From Desulfobacteraceae bacterium (lineage in GTDB: Bacteria > Desulfobacterota > Desulfobacteria > Desulfobacterales > Desulfobacteraceae), in assembly GCA_016744295.1 (NCBI GenBank), contig JADGEQ010000002.1, forward strand, positions 175,263 to 239,262: a stretch of DNA of 64,000 nucleotides. Reading direction: 5' to 3'. Positions 16,882 through 25,611 of the stretch are shown here, piece by piece. The translations under genes and the position numbers were made by a program. Below the pieces are notes generated by a model. The model did not search any database, was not told the DNA's origin, and worked only from the letters and a program-made list of their open reading frames with translations. Position 1 is the stretch's first letter. Each line of letters begins with the position of its first letter.

Positions 16882-18426
16882 TCAAAATTTGGTCGGCCAG
16901 TTGGCCAACCGGTGTTCACCAACACCTTTGCCGTCTGAATCCCGGACAATGGACAAAATATTGGTCAGGTATTTTCGGGTATGCCGGGGATCTATGATGT
17001 CCTGGAGAAAATAATCCTGGGCAGCAGGATAGGCAGATGAATCAGAGACCATGAGGTCGAGCATTTTTTCCCGCTCTTCTTCGGGAAGGTTTCCGAACAC
17101 CACATCAGCGGCAATGGTCGGCTCCATGAAACCCAGCTCTCCTGTGGGCCAGGATACAAAATAGTCTGGGCCCACCCCGGGTCCGCACATGTTTACGGCT
17201 GCCTGACCATAGGATTTCCGGATGACAATGGCTATTTTGGGGACCGTAACCTGGCACAGGGCCTGGAGGTTGTTGACCACCTTGGCGCCCACACGTTTTT
17301 CTTCCGCCTCTTTTCCCACCATGTGTCCGGGGGTGTCATGGAGGAAAATGATGGGGATATTAAATGAATCGCACAAACACAGGAAGCTGGTATGTTTTTC
17401 AAGGCCGTCGGTATCCATGGCACCCACATTGTGAAGGGGGTTGTTGGCAATAAAACCCACCACTTCACCATTGATTCTTGCCAGACAAGTGATGAGCATC
17501 TTGCCGAAATTGGGTTTGATCTCAAAAATCTGCCCCTTGTCCACCATACAATGGATGATATTATGCATGTCATAGGACCGGGTTCTCTTTTCCGGCAACA
17601 GGTCCATAATTTTATCCATATTGCTGCCCGAATTTTCAGGAACCGGTTTTCGGGGGGGGCGTTCACCATTGTGGGTGGGCATATAGCTTAAAAATGCTTT
17701 GATCAGATCAACGCATTCCTCCTCTTGGTTTGCCACTCGGTCGGCAATGCCGGTGATACGGTCATGGATTTCCCATCCGCCCATCTCTTCACCGGTAAAG
17801 CTTTGGCCTATGGCCCGGTTCAGGGCCCGTGGACCTGATATGGAAAGCACGCTGCCTTTTATCTGGATCACGCAATCTGCCAGCATGGCCTCAAAATCCG
17901 GCACACCATAACACTCTCCCATGGCCGCCATGACAAAGGGTATTTGTCGAAAATGGGTGTATTCGGCAAAAAGAGTGTTGGTACCGCCGCCGCCCAGGGT
18001 GCAGATGTTTTTTGAACCCTGGCAGTCGGGCATCCGTGCGCCTCCGGCCTCACCCAGCCAGATCAACGGAACCCGGTTTTTCTTAACCTGGGTTTTGAAT
18101 TGAAGCATTTTTTTTAAATTTATCCGGGCATTGGTCGAGGCCAGGACCGTAAAATCATTTGCAATCACACCCACCCTGCGCCCGTCCACAAGCGCATAAC
18201 CGCAGATCAGGCCGTCAGCCGGGGTTTTCTCTTCCATGCCCGGCATATCTGAGCAGGCCAAAAGTCCGAATTCCAGAAAAGAATCAGGGTCCACGAGCAT
18301 GGCAATTCTTTCCCTGGCCGTATATTTACCGCTGGTATGGTGTTTTTTTATTTTGGCTGACCCGCCCATTTGGAGAGCCGCTTTTTTTTTTTCAGATAAG
18401 TGATCGAGTGTTTCTTCAAAAGCCAT
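16882..18426 (-). CDS. acyl-CoA carboxylase carboxyltransferase subunit
   Basis: This is a second carboxyltransferase (514 aa from the chosen start). It has the GKYTARERIAMLVDP segment near residue 35, GEAGGARMPDCQGS in the first half and HDTPGHMVGKEAEEK in the second. It differs clearly from the neighbour at 15194-16765, so the two may be paralogues with separate substrates or two halves of one heteromer. The frame stays open 25 codons further upstream to an ATG at 18501. I prefer the ATG at 18426 because family members begin near MAFEETL and AGGA lies just upstream. It sits between two acyl-CoA ligase genes in a leftward cluster. Confidence 0.8.
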   Translation of the reverse strand: MAFEETLDHLSEKKKAALQMGGSAKIKKHHTSGKYTARERIAMLVDPDSFLEFGLLACSDMPGMEEKTPADGLICGYALVDGRRVGVIANDFTVLASTNARINLKKMLQFKTQVKKNRVPLIWLGEAGGARMPDCQGSKNICTLGGGGTNTLFAEYTHFRQIPFVMAAMGECYGVPDFEAMLADCVIQIKGSVLSISGPRALNRAIGQSFTGEEMGGWEIHDRITGIADRVANQEEECVDLIKAFLSYMPTHNGERPPRKPVPENSGSNMDKIMDLLPEKRTRSYDMHNIIHCMVDKGQIFEIKPNFGKMLITCLARINGEVVGFIANNPLHNVGAMDTDGLEKHTSFLCLCDSFNIPIIFLHDTPGHMVGKEAEEKRVGAKVVNNLQALCQVTVPKIAIVIRKSYGQAAVNMCGPGVGPDYFVSWPTGELGFMEPTIAADVVFGNLPEEEREKMLDLMVSDSSAYPAAQDYFLQDIIDPRHTRKYLTNILSIVRDSDGKGVGEHRLANWPTKF

Positions 18427-18512
18427 TGTCCTAAAATCCCTTTGATGAGTGTTTGGTCTTTTATTAATTTTGCTGTTTATTAATGGTTCTTTGTTATGCA
18501 TTGTCCCAATTA

Positions 18513-20180
18513 TTATTTTTCTGTTAAACGCTGGGCTTCCATATCCCGAAGCTCTTTGCGCAATACTTTCTGTATGGGGGATTTGGGGAGAATATCGATA
18601 AATTCAACCAATCTTGGGTATTTATAAGCGGCCATATTGGCTTTGCCATACGCAATAATTTCTTGTTCCGTGATCTTGCCCCTGGCAGTCTTTTCCAGTA
18701 CCACAAAGGCTTTGACATTTTCCCCGCGATATTCATCCGGAACACCGATCACGGCTACTTCCTGAATGGATTCATGTTTCATGAGAATGGCCTCTACTTC
18801 AGCAGGTGCAATATTGTATGCCGAGGCAATGATCAGATCTTTTTGCCGGTCCACAAAAAAGATGAACCCTTCCGCGTCCATGGTGCCGATGTCTCCGGTG
18901 TGCAGCCACCCGTCCGTAAAAGTTTTGGCCGTTTTTTCAGGCTGGTTCCAATACCCCTTTGCCACCTGGGGACCCTTGAAAAGAATCTCGCCACGTTCGC
19001 CAAGGGGAAGGGTTGCGCCCTGTTCATCCACAATTTTTACCGCCCCTCCCATGGGAACCCCAATGGCATCATGGTTGAATTTATTGGGCAAAGAAACGAT
19101 TGCTCCGGCAGTGGTTTCGGTCAACCCATAACCATTGAGCAACTCCAATCCTGTTTTTTTCTGCCATTTTGCCTGGATGGCCGGTGGCACAGGAGCGCCT
19201 GAAGCCCCACCGATTTTGAGGCTTGTAAGGTTGTATTTGTCAAAATCAGGCAGGTTGAAAAAAGCGACATAAACAGTGGGGGGGGCAAAGAATACGCTAA
19301 CCTTGTATTTGTGCAAAATTTTTATATACCGGGCTGCATCAAAACGCGGTTCGAGTATGGTGGTGCCGCCGCCATAGAACATGCAGATGGTTGCCAGAAG
19401 GTAGCCGGATATGTGAAACATGGGAAATAGAACCAGGTTGACGTCATTTTTTTCCATGTTGAAGTTTTCTGCCTGATTGGCAGCATTATAAACAAAATTT
19501 CGATGGGTGAGCATGACCCCCTTGCTCTTGCCGGTGGTACCGGCGGTGTACAATATCAGCATGGTTTCGTCAAAATCAAAATCAATGGTTGGCAGGCTGC
19601 CCTCGGACGCTAGCAGGTTATTGAATCTAAAGGTGCTATTGTCATAGTTCACATTTACCCTTGTACCGTCAAAACGGGTTTTTAACCGGTATAACACAGA
19701 TTTTGGGAAAGCAAGGAAATCGTCAATTCCCGTCACAATGATTTTTTCAATATCAGTGCCTTCCATCACAGCCAGGGCATTCGCATAGAAAAGATCCAGG
19801 GTAATGATCATTTTCATGCCCGAGTCCGTGAAAATATGCCTTAATTCTTCCCCCTCATACATGACATTGGCCGGGACATGAATGGCGCCAAGCCGATTGG
19901 CAGCAAGAAATGCAATGACATGCTGGGGGCAGTTGGGCAGTAATGCACCGATTCTGTCTCCTTTTTTTACCCCCAGATTGGCAAGGCCCGCGGCAAACCG
20001 TTCAACCATAATATCCAGATCGCGATAGGAGATTTTCTTGTCCATAAAAACAAGAGCGGTTTTTGCGGGATAACGGGTTGCGCTTTGACGGAACATCCCA
20101 TAGGTGGTCATGGGGTTTACTTTTGGTGTTGGCCGTGCCCCCCAGGAAGGGTCATACTGCTGTTCTGAAATTTTTTTCAT
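18513..20180 (-). CDS. long-chain-type acyl-CoA ligase
   Basis: This AMP-forming ligase (555 aa) carries LYTAGTTGKSKGVML (phosphate loop), NGYGLTETTAG, GWLHTGDIG and the C-terminal SPIQKVLRKELRD with the catalytic lysine. The overall pattern is closest to FadD-like medium/long-chain or aromatic-acid ligases; the substrate is not certain. AGAGGAGCACC precedes the ATG. It is the first gene of the leftward block and faces a TetR gene across 215 nt that contain several palindromes, so it is probably repressed by that regulator in the absence of the acyl substrate. Confidence 0.85.
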   Translation of the reverse strand: MKKISEQQYDPSWGARPTPKVNPMTTYGMFRQSATRYPAKTALVFMDKKISYRDLDIMVERFAAGLANLGVKKGDRIGALLPNCPQHVIAFLAANRLGAIHVPANVMYEGEELRHIFTDSGMKMIITLDLFYANALAVMEGTDIEKIIVTGIDDFLAFPKSVLYRLKTRFDGTRVNVNYDNSTFRFNNLLASEGSLPTIDFDFDETMLILYTAGTTGKSKGVMLTHRNFVYNAANQAENFNMEKNDVNLVLFPMFHISGYLLATICMFYGGGTTILEPRFDAARYIKILHKYKVSVFFAPPTVYVAFFNLPDFDKYNLTSLKIGGASGAPVPPAIQAKWQKKTGLELLNGYGLTETTAGAIVSLPNKFNHDAIGVPMGGAVKIVDEQGATLPLGERGEILFKGPQVAKGYWNQPEKTAKTFTDGWLHTGDIGTMDAEGFIFFVDRQKDLIIASAYNIAPAEVEAILMKHESIQEVAVIGVPDEYRGENVKAFVVLEKTARGKITEQEIIAYGKANMAAYKYPRLVEFIDILPKSPIQKVLRKELRDMEAQRLTEK

Positions 20181-20232
20181 GGTGCTCCTCTATGGTTTAT
20201 ATTTTAAATAAAGAGCCGCTTGTTCTACTTAG

Positions 20233-20245
20233 CGAACAGTGTTCG
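20233..20245. promoter_or_regulatory. palindrome in the ligase promoter, candidate TetR operator
   Basis: CGAACAGTGTTCG is a perfect palindrome around one central base. It lies directly after a TTGACA (-35) for the leftward ligase at 20254-20249 on the minus strand, where a repressor would block RNA polymerase. The -10 is poor (around 20231-20226). The same divergent region also holds a perfect 17-base palindrome AGGGATAAGCTATCCCT (20285-20301) and a 7-base inverted repeat (20339-20359) closer to the TetR gene. Confidence 0.45.
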
Positions 20246-20395
20246 ATGTGTCAAGCTAAATATTTCCATTTCCTGCAATGGGCGAGGGATAAGCTATCCC
20301 TTGATTTCAAATACCGGCAATGTTATATTTTTGAAGTTGTATCTTGAGTAAAAAGATACCTGTAACTGCACTGGCCAGAAAAGGGATAAACGTAT

Positions 20396-21043
20396 ATGTC
20401 GAAAACAGGGATTCTTAATAAACTGAAACAGGAAGAAAAAGAGATTCGCAGGAATCTCATCATTGATGCTGCCCAAAAAATTTTTGGAACCAAAACCTAT
20501 GACCGTGCAAGTGTGAGGGAAATTGCCCGTGAGGCAGGAATGGCACCCTCATCCATTTATACTTATTTTGAAAACCAGGAGACCCTTTTTGTAGAGGCAA
20601 TGGGCAGGGAAACCAATCAGCTGCTGGATGAAATGGAAGCTATGGTTTCAGAAGAAATCGAAATTGATATTGAGCAACTGATGAATCGTTACCTTGATTT
20701 TTATATTGATCATGAGAATCACTGGCGAATGATCACTAATTTTTTCCTTTTCGGCAATATCAGCCCTGAAGCCTCGAAACGACTCAACAACGCTGCTCGT
20801 AGAATATTGATTATTTTTGATACCATTTTTCAAAAAATGAACTACGCAGGAGACGTACGTATGCTTTCCCATGCTTTTTTTTCCTGCCTGAGCGGTATTT
20901 TAATATCCTTTAGAAAATATCCCGGAAGAAATGATGATGAAATTCGCAGCCATATGAAACGGGTTGCCACGGTGATTCGCGGTATGCTCATACCCTATAT
21001 TCAAGCCGACCTGTTTTCCGCCTCAAAAACAGATCAAAGTTGA
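20396..21043 (+). CDS. TetR/AcrR-family regulator
   Basis: This repressor (215 aa) has the TetR DNA-binding domain at residues about 17-63, with the helix-turn-helix ASVREIAREAGMAPSSIYTYF and the following FENQETLF. The C-terminal ligand domain is unassigned but fits the acyl-CoA-responsive class by context. It is divergent from the acyl-CoA ligase/carboxyltransferase block and probably controls it and itself. AAGGGAT lies nine bases before the ATG. Confidence 0.85.
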   Translation: MSKTGILNKLKQEEKEIRRNLIIDAAQKIFGTKTYDRASVREIAREAGMAPSSIYTYFENQETLFVEAMGRETNQLLDEMEAMVSEEIEIDIEQLMNRYLDFYIDHENHWRMITNFFLFGNISPEASKRLNNAARRILIIFDTIFQKMNYAGDVRMLSHAFFSCLSGILISFRKYPGRNDDEIRSHMKRVATVIRGMLIPYIQADLFSASKTDQS

Positions 21044-21344
21044 TCTCTAAGTGTCCCTACCATTTATTTGCGACTGAAAATTTTTGGGATACAGGAACGA
21101 TTGCTGGGTTAAGTCATCGAGTCATTGTCCCGGGTGTGGAAACCGGACATGAAGAAAAAACCTACAATCTCTAATTATTTGAGGTCATGGGCTTTCATTT
21201 GACAGGGTGTTTTTTGAAAATAATTTTATGTTTTCCTTGTGCCGTCAGGCCACAGGCGATATAAGCCCCCTATTTAAAATAAACGCATCCGGCCCTGATC
21301 AGCGAGGCTATGAATAAAACGATTTTAGATATGCGGAGGATGAA
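21044..21344. other. non-coding stretch with a possible gene remnant
   Basis: No intact gene is seen in this roughly 300 nt. A plus-strand frame is open up to a TAA at 21172-21174, and its last 35 or so codons read like protein (ATENFWDTGTIAG near the middle). It has no start or ribosome site, so it may be a decayed fragment or chance. TTGACA (21199-21204) and TAATTT (21221-21226), 16 bp apart, could be the promoter of the small gene at 21345. Confidence 0.3.
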
Positions 21345-21575
21345 TTGAGATATTTATTTACCAATAAAACGCTAGTTATGGGTCTAATATTACTTGTTAT
21401 CGGTGTAACATTCATTTTCTTTGAAAATACATTCTATCAATATCTCGATGGGGATGGGGTACTCCATGAAAGCTTGTTTATGCCCTTGGGAGTGTTAAGT
21501 ATCTTTCTGGGTGTGCTAGTTCTGTTGATTCTCATCGTCAAAAAGAGTGTTATTCGGATAAGAAACAGATATTAA
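21345..21575 (+). CDS. small two-helix membrane protein, DUF3955-like
   Basis: This short protein (76 aa) has two strongly hydrophobic segments (about 10-26 and 46-66) joined by a loop containing FYQYLDGDGVLHES, and a basic tail. The loop followed by LFMPLG resembles the small DUF3955 membrane family, as I recall it; the function is unknown. It starts with TTG, five bases after a strong GGAGG, and no ATG in frame fits better. It stands alone between non-coding stretches. Confidence 0.6.
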   Translation: MRYLFTNKTLVMGLILLVIGVTFIFFENTFYQYLDGDGVLHESLFMPLGVLSIFLGVLVLLILIVKKSVIRIRNRY

Positions 21576-21689
21576 GAGATATGAGCCTCGCATGCAGTAA
21601 CTTGCGCATCAACCTGGTGTTAATCTTTACAAAAAAAATATTTTTGGGGTCCCCGATAAAATCAAACTCAGATGAATATCAGTTAAAAA

Positions 21690-21732
21690 GGGGGAGAGGG
21701 ACTTTTTTGATCTTTTGTCCCTAGGCCCCCCC
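21690..21732. terminator. G/C-rich hairpin between convergent genes
   Basis: GGGGG and GAGGGAC (21690-21702) pair with GTCCCT and CCCCC (21717-21732) across a T-rich loop. It lies in the 211 nt between the small membrane protein and the convergent iron-sulfur protein gene and probably ends one or both transcripts. Nothing else is seen in this gap. Confidence 0.45.
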
Positions 21733-21786
21733 GGTATGATTGAAAGTTATATAAAATGAACTGAAGATTGCTGACTCAAAAGGTCG

Positions 21787-22791
21787 CTAAAAAGAACACT
21801 CCAATTCTCCCAGAGCCATCCTTGCGATGTCGCCCAGAAAAATCAACGGCAGTTTCATTTCACCGGCGGTGACTGAAAAGGAACGTATGCAAATAGGACA
21901 TAAGCAAACCATGGCTTTAGCGCCTGCATCTTTCGCATCCTTAAAATTTTTGACCTGGTCTGGTTTCGGGTCTCCTTTCCCCAGTAGCAGTTTAGAGCCG
22001 GCACAGCAGAGGGCATTTTCACGATCATATACTCTTTTTACACGGGTAACGCCGGTTAATTCAAAAATTTCATCAATAAAGTGTTCCTTTTCGGGTGTGT
22101 ATCTGGAGGCGCAGGGTCTGTTGTAGGCGATATCAATATTTAAGGGTTTTATCTTGTCCTTGTTTGCTTTCAGACATTCCAAGAGATACTCGGAAAGATG
22201 GATTGGCCTGAAAGGAACGTGAATTCCGTAATCAGGGGCAATTTTAGCCAGCATTGAATAGCAGTCATCATGGAAACAGACAATTTCCTTGGCCCCTGTT
22301 TCAGCCAGTCTATCCACAAACTTTTGAGCGTGTTTTTTCTGCACGCTCGCAGCTCCCATGTGGCTGAACATGATCCAGCAAAAATAAGGTTTTCCTGAAA
22401 CCCGGGGTAGATTATACAATTCTCCCTGGATCAAATGGGCATCCGACTTTCCAAAAACACAAACCGACATGATTCGATCCGCCAAGGGTTGATTTTTTAT
22501 TTTACCGGAAAAAGTATATTTTTGTTCCATCATCGCAATAGTTTCCGTTGGAAACAGTGTATGATATTTTTCTTGAAGATTTGTGATTTGATCAAAGGGG
22601 TTTGCCCCACGGGTACAGTATTCATTACAGGCATAACAGGTCAGACATTTTTTTAAAAGGTCCGAGTCTTGTCCTGCGATAAGTTCTTTTATCCATAAAA
22701 TAGACTGGTTTCGATCAGCATCTATCCACTGACAGTTAACAAAACAGTCGCCACACAGATCACATCTTTCAGGTATAAACATTTTGTTCAT
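21787..22791 (-). CDS. CCG-domain iron-sulfur oxidoreductase (HdrD/GlpC-like)
   Basis: This protein (334 aa) has two [4Fe-4S] ferredoxin motifs, CDLCGDCFVNC (residues about 10-20) and CLTCYACNEYC (about 49-59). They are followed by two half-sites of the cysteine-rich CCG type: FHDDCYS in the middle, then CCAGSK and CLCPICIRS near the end. Such proteins pass electrons from flavoproteins to quinones or disulfides, as in HdrD and in the ETF-linked proteins of fatty-acid-oxidising anaerobes. It is the last gene of the operon headed by the carboxyltransferase at 32052 and follows an acyl-CoA dehydrogenase by 21 nt, so it is probably that enzyme's electron outlet. A start at 22782 is possible and has better spacing from GGGAAG. 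Confidence 0.75.
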   Translation of the reverse strand: MNKMFIPERCDLCGDCFVNCQWIDADRNQSILWIKELIAGQDSDLLKKCLTCYACNEYCTRGANPFDQITNLQEKYHTLFPTETIAMMEQKYTFSGKIKNQPLADRIMSVCVFGKSDAHLIQGELYNLPRVSGKPYFCWIMFSHMGAASVQKKHAQKFVDRLAETGAKEIVCFHDDCYSMLAKIAPDYGIHVPFRPIHLSEYLLECLKANKDKIKPLNIDIAYNRPCASRYTPEKEHFIDEIFELTGVTRVKRVYDRENALCCAGSKLLLGKGDPKPDQVKNFKDAKDAGAKAMVCLCPICIRSFSVTAGEMKLPLIFLGDIARMALGELECSF

Positions 22792-22812
22792 CTTCCCATT
22801 GGTTTGGAGGGG

Positions 22813-23964
22813 TTAAAATCCATAGGTTTTGGTGATGATCTCGCTCATGACTTCGCTGGCACCGCCTCCAATTGAGATCAGCCGGGAATCCCTGAACATG
22901 CGGGAAATTCTCATTTCATTCATGAAACCCATGCCCCCGTACATCTGGAGACATCCGGAAGAAACATCATTTAGCAGATCTCCCCCCAATAATTTTCCCA
23001 TGGAGATTTGTCTTGTGACATCCTGGCCCTCCATTTTCATCCGCACAATATGGTAGGCAAACTGCTGGAGGCTCTCTGCCTGGGCCAGCCAATGTGCCAG
23101 CCGGTGGCGAAGCACCTGTTTTTTGATCAAGGGTTTGCCAAAGACAATCCTGCCCTTTAAATACTCAATGGTTTCAAAAATCATCTCTTTAACGCTGATA
23201 TAGGTGAGGGGGAGGACAGCAAAACGTTCGTGCTGGAATTGCTGCATCTGCTGGATAAAGCCTTCCCCTTCAATGCCAATGAGGTTTTTAACAGGAATTT
23301 TCATGTTGTCAAAATACAGCTCGGCCGTATCCGAGCTGCGCATTCCTAGTTTGTCCAGTTTTTTGGAAAGATGGAAGCCGGGCAGGTTGGTGGGCACCAC
23401 AAAGAGGCTGAAACTGTGGTAGCCAGGTTCTTCGCTTGTTTTTGCCAGAAGGGTGAGGAAATCGGCCTGGAGCCCGTTGGTGATATAGGTTTTTGACCCG
23501 TTGAGAAGATAATGATCCCCCTGTTTTACGGCGGTTGTTTTGATGGCAGCCACATCGGATCCGGCATCGGGTTCGGTAACGGCAATGGCAGCCACCATCT
23601 TTCCTTCCAGGGCCGGTTTTAAATAGGTCTGTTTTAAATATTCGGACCCGAACTCGGCAATGGCAGGGGTTGCCATGTTGGACTGGACCGAGATGGCCAT
23701 GGGAATACCCCCGCATTTGATCCTTGCACACTCTTCCAACACAATGGTTTCATACCAATAGTCCAACCCTTCCCCGCCGTCGGCTTCATCATACCGGATG
23801 CCCAGAAACCCCAGGTCGCCCATTTTTTTGAACAATTCATGGAGGGGTGTCATGCCTGCTTCTTCCCACTCATCCACATGGGGGTTTATCTCCTTTTTGA
23901 CAAAATCCCTGACAGCCTTGCGAACCAGGTCATGTTCCTTGTTAAAGTACATATTACTTCCCAT
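22813..23964 (-). CDS. acyl-CoA dehydrogenase, isovaleryl-CoA type
   Basis: This is an FAD acyl-CoA dehydrogenase (383 aa). AVTEPDAGSD, the FAD-contact NGSKTYITNG and the C-terminal helix are present. The usual catalytic glutamate near the C-terminus (YEGT in short- and medium-chain enzymes) is replaced by GGGASEV (about 366-372). Instead a glutamate, E246 in QHERF, sits where isovaleryl-CoA and long-chain dehydrogenases carry their base. This points to a branched or bulky substrate. It fits the neighbouring biotin carboxylase and AtuA-like genes of a leucine- or terpenoid-type pathway. GGGAGAA precedes the start; a second ATG lies at 23952. Confidence 0.85.
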   Translation of the reverse strand: MGSNMYFNKEHDLVRKAVRDFVKKEINPHVDEWEEAGMTPLHELFKKMGDLGFLGIRYDEADGGEGLDYWYETIVLEECARIKCGGIPMAISVQSNMATPAIAEFGSEYLKQTYLKPALEGKMVAAIAVTEPDAGSDVAAIKTTAVKQGDHYLLNGSKTYITNGLQADFLTLLAKTSEEPGYHSFSLFVVPTNLPGFHLSKKLDKLGMRSSDTAELYFDNMKIPVKNLIGIEGEGFIQQMQQFQHERFAVLPLTYISVKEMIFETIEYLKGRIVFGKPLIKKQVLRHRLAHWLAQAESLQQFAYHIVRMKMEGQDVTRQISMGKLLGGDLLNDVSSGCLQMYGGMGFMNEMRISRMFRDSRLISIGGGASEVMSEIITKTYGF

Positions 23965-23993
23965 TTGAATTCTCCCTTATTAATTTGATGGCT

Positions 23994-25571
23994 TTATTTT
24001 TTGTTGTTTAAATATTCTTTTTTCAACCTTGCTTTCATGATCTTGCCTGCCGGAGTCATGGGAAGCTCATCCCTGAATTCAATTGTTTTTGGAACTTTAT
24101 AATTTGCAAGATGCTCTTTGCAGAATTCAATGATTTCTTTTTCAGTAACCACTGCTCCCGGAACAGGAACAATATAATATCTGCCAACTTCACCCAAAAT
24201 TTGATCAGGGATGCCGATACCTGCAACCATGGCAACTTTAGGATGATTTGTAATATGATTTTCTACTTCAACAGGATAGACATTGAATCCTCCCTGGAGA
24301 TACATTTCCTTATTTCTTCCCATGAGAATAATATATCCGTTTTCATCAATATACCCCATATCCCCGGTCAAAACCCAACCGTTTTCGTCAAAACCGGTTT
24401 TTGTATCTTCCGGCAGATTAAGATATTCCCTAATGACAGGGTCTCCTTTAAAACAGATTTCACCAATGCCGTCTGTTGGCTTGTGTTTTTCGTCAATGAT
24501 TTTTATTTCAATCTCACCAAGGGGCTTGCCAATGGACTTGACCGTATGATCAAAGTCGCTTTCCCAGGGGCTCATGACAACCGTGCCCGAGGTTTCGCTC
24601 AGTCCGTAGAGATTCATAATGCTAGCCTTGGGATATGCTGTGTTCAGTCGGTTTAAAAGTGCGGCATCCGCATTTGAGCCGCCGCTGATAACCAGGCGTA
24701 TGTTGCTGGTATCAATATCTTTAAATTGCGCATTCATCAGCAGGAGGGTGTGGGTGGTCGGAACTCCGGCTGCTATGGTTATGGGATATTTTTTCATCTG
24801 GGTGATAACATGATCCGGGCTGAACATGGGTATCAGCAGGCCTGTTCCCTTTCCCAGAAGAGCGGTCAGAACACCGCAGCTGATGCCGCCCACATGGTTG
24901 AGGGGAAGTACCAGGAGAATCATGTCCTTTGGGGTCATCTTAATATGAACTGCCTGGGCATAGGCAGATGCAAGCTGACTCCTATGGGTTATGCAGGCGC
25001 CTTTGGGCCTGCCGGTTGTTCCCGATGTGTAAATGATAATAATGGTATCATCGGGGTTCACCTTTTCTTTGGCGCTGTTGATTAAGTTTCTGTCAATCTT
25101 TGTTTTTAAAAGGTCATCAAAAGAGATGCTGCCTTCAAAGCCCGGGCCCCCCATGAATATAAATTCTTTTACACAGGATATTTTTGACCTGAAATTTTTA
25201 AAAAATTGAACATAGTCCATGTCAAACAAAGAAGGAATCGTAAGGATAGCCCTTGTTTGACTTTGATTGATCATATATTCAAGTTCGGAATCCTTGTAAC
25301 GGACACTTAATGCAGTAATGGTAATACCTATTTTTGCCGCTGCAAAATATGTGTATATCCATTCAGGCTGATTCAGGCCAATAATCCCAATCTTGTCCCC
25401 TTTTTTAAACCCAAGTTGCAGAAGCCCTGTGGCGAGGTGGTCTGAAATCTCATCTACCTGATTGTATGAAATCTCGCACCCTTCATATAGGTACATTGTG
25501 CCGTCTTTCATTTCATTTGCGGCAAGTTTAAGCGCTTCACCGATTGTTTTGGCTTTAATCGTATTTTTCAT
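23994..25571 (-). CDS. AMP-forming acyl-CoA ligase
   Basis: This adenylate-forming ligase (525 aa) has IYTSGTTGRPKGACI (about 176-190), NLYGLSETSGT, GGFNVYPVEVE and PAGKIMKARLKKE with the C-terminal lysine. GGAGAAG precedes the ATG. It stands between AtuA and the isovaleryl-type dehydrogenase in a leftward operon. It probably activates the branched acid whose CoA ester is then dehydrogenated, carboxylated and hydrated by the neighbours. The exact acid is not readable. Confidence 0.85.
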   Translation of the reverse strand: MKNTIKAKTIGEALKLAANEMKDGTMYLYEGCEISYNQVDEISDHLATGLLQLGFKKGDKIGIIGLNQPEWIYTYFAAAKIGITITALSVRYKDSELEYMINQSQTRAILTIPSLFDMDYVQFFKNFRSKISCVKEFIFMGGPGFEGSISFDDLLKTKIDRNLINSAKEKVNPDDTIIIIYTSGTTGRPKGACITHRSQLASAYAQAVHIKMTPKDMILLVLPLNHVGGISCGVLTALLGKGTGLLIPMFSPDHVITQMKKYPITIAAGVPTTHTLLLMNAQFKDIDTSNIRLVISGGSNADAALLNRLNTAYPKASIMNLYGLSETSGTVVMSPWESDFDHTVKSIGKPLGEIEIKIIDEKHKPTDGIGEICFKGDPVIREYLNLPEDTKTGFDENGWVLTGDMGYIDENGYIILMGRNKEMYLQGGFNVYPVEVENHITNHPKVAMVAGIGIPDQILGEVGRYYIVPVPGAVVTEKEIIEFCKEHLANYKVPKTIEFRDELPMTPAGKIMKARLKKEYLNNKK

Positions 25572-25611
25572 AACTTCTCCAATTTTTGAAACAAATCTGC
25601 ACTATGAAAAT

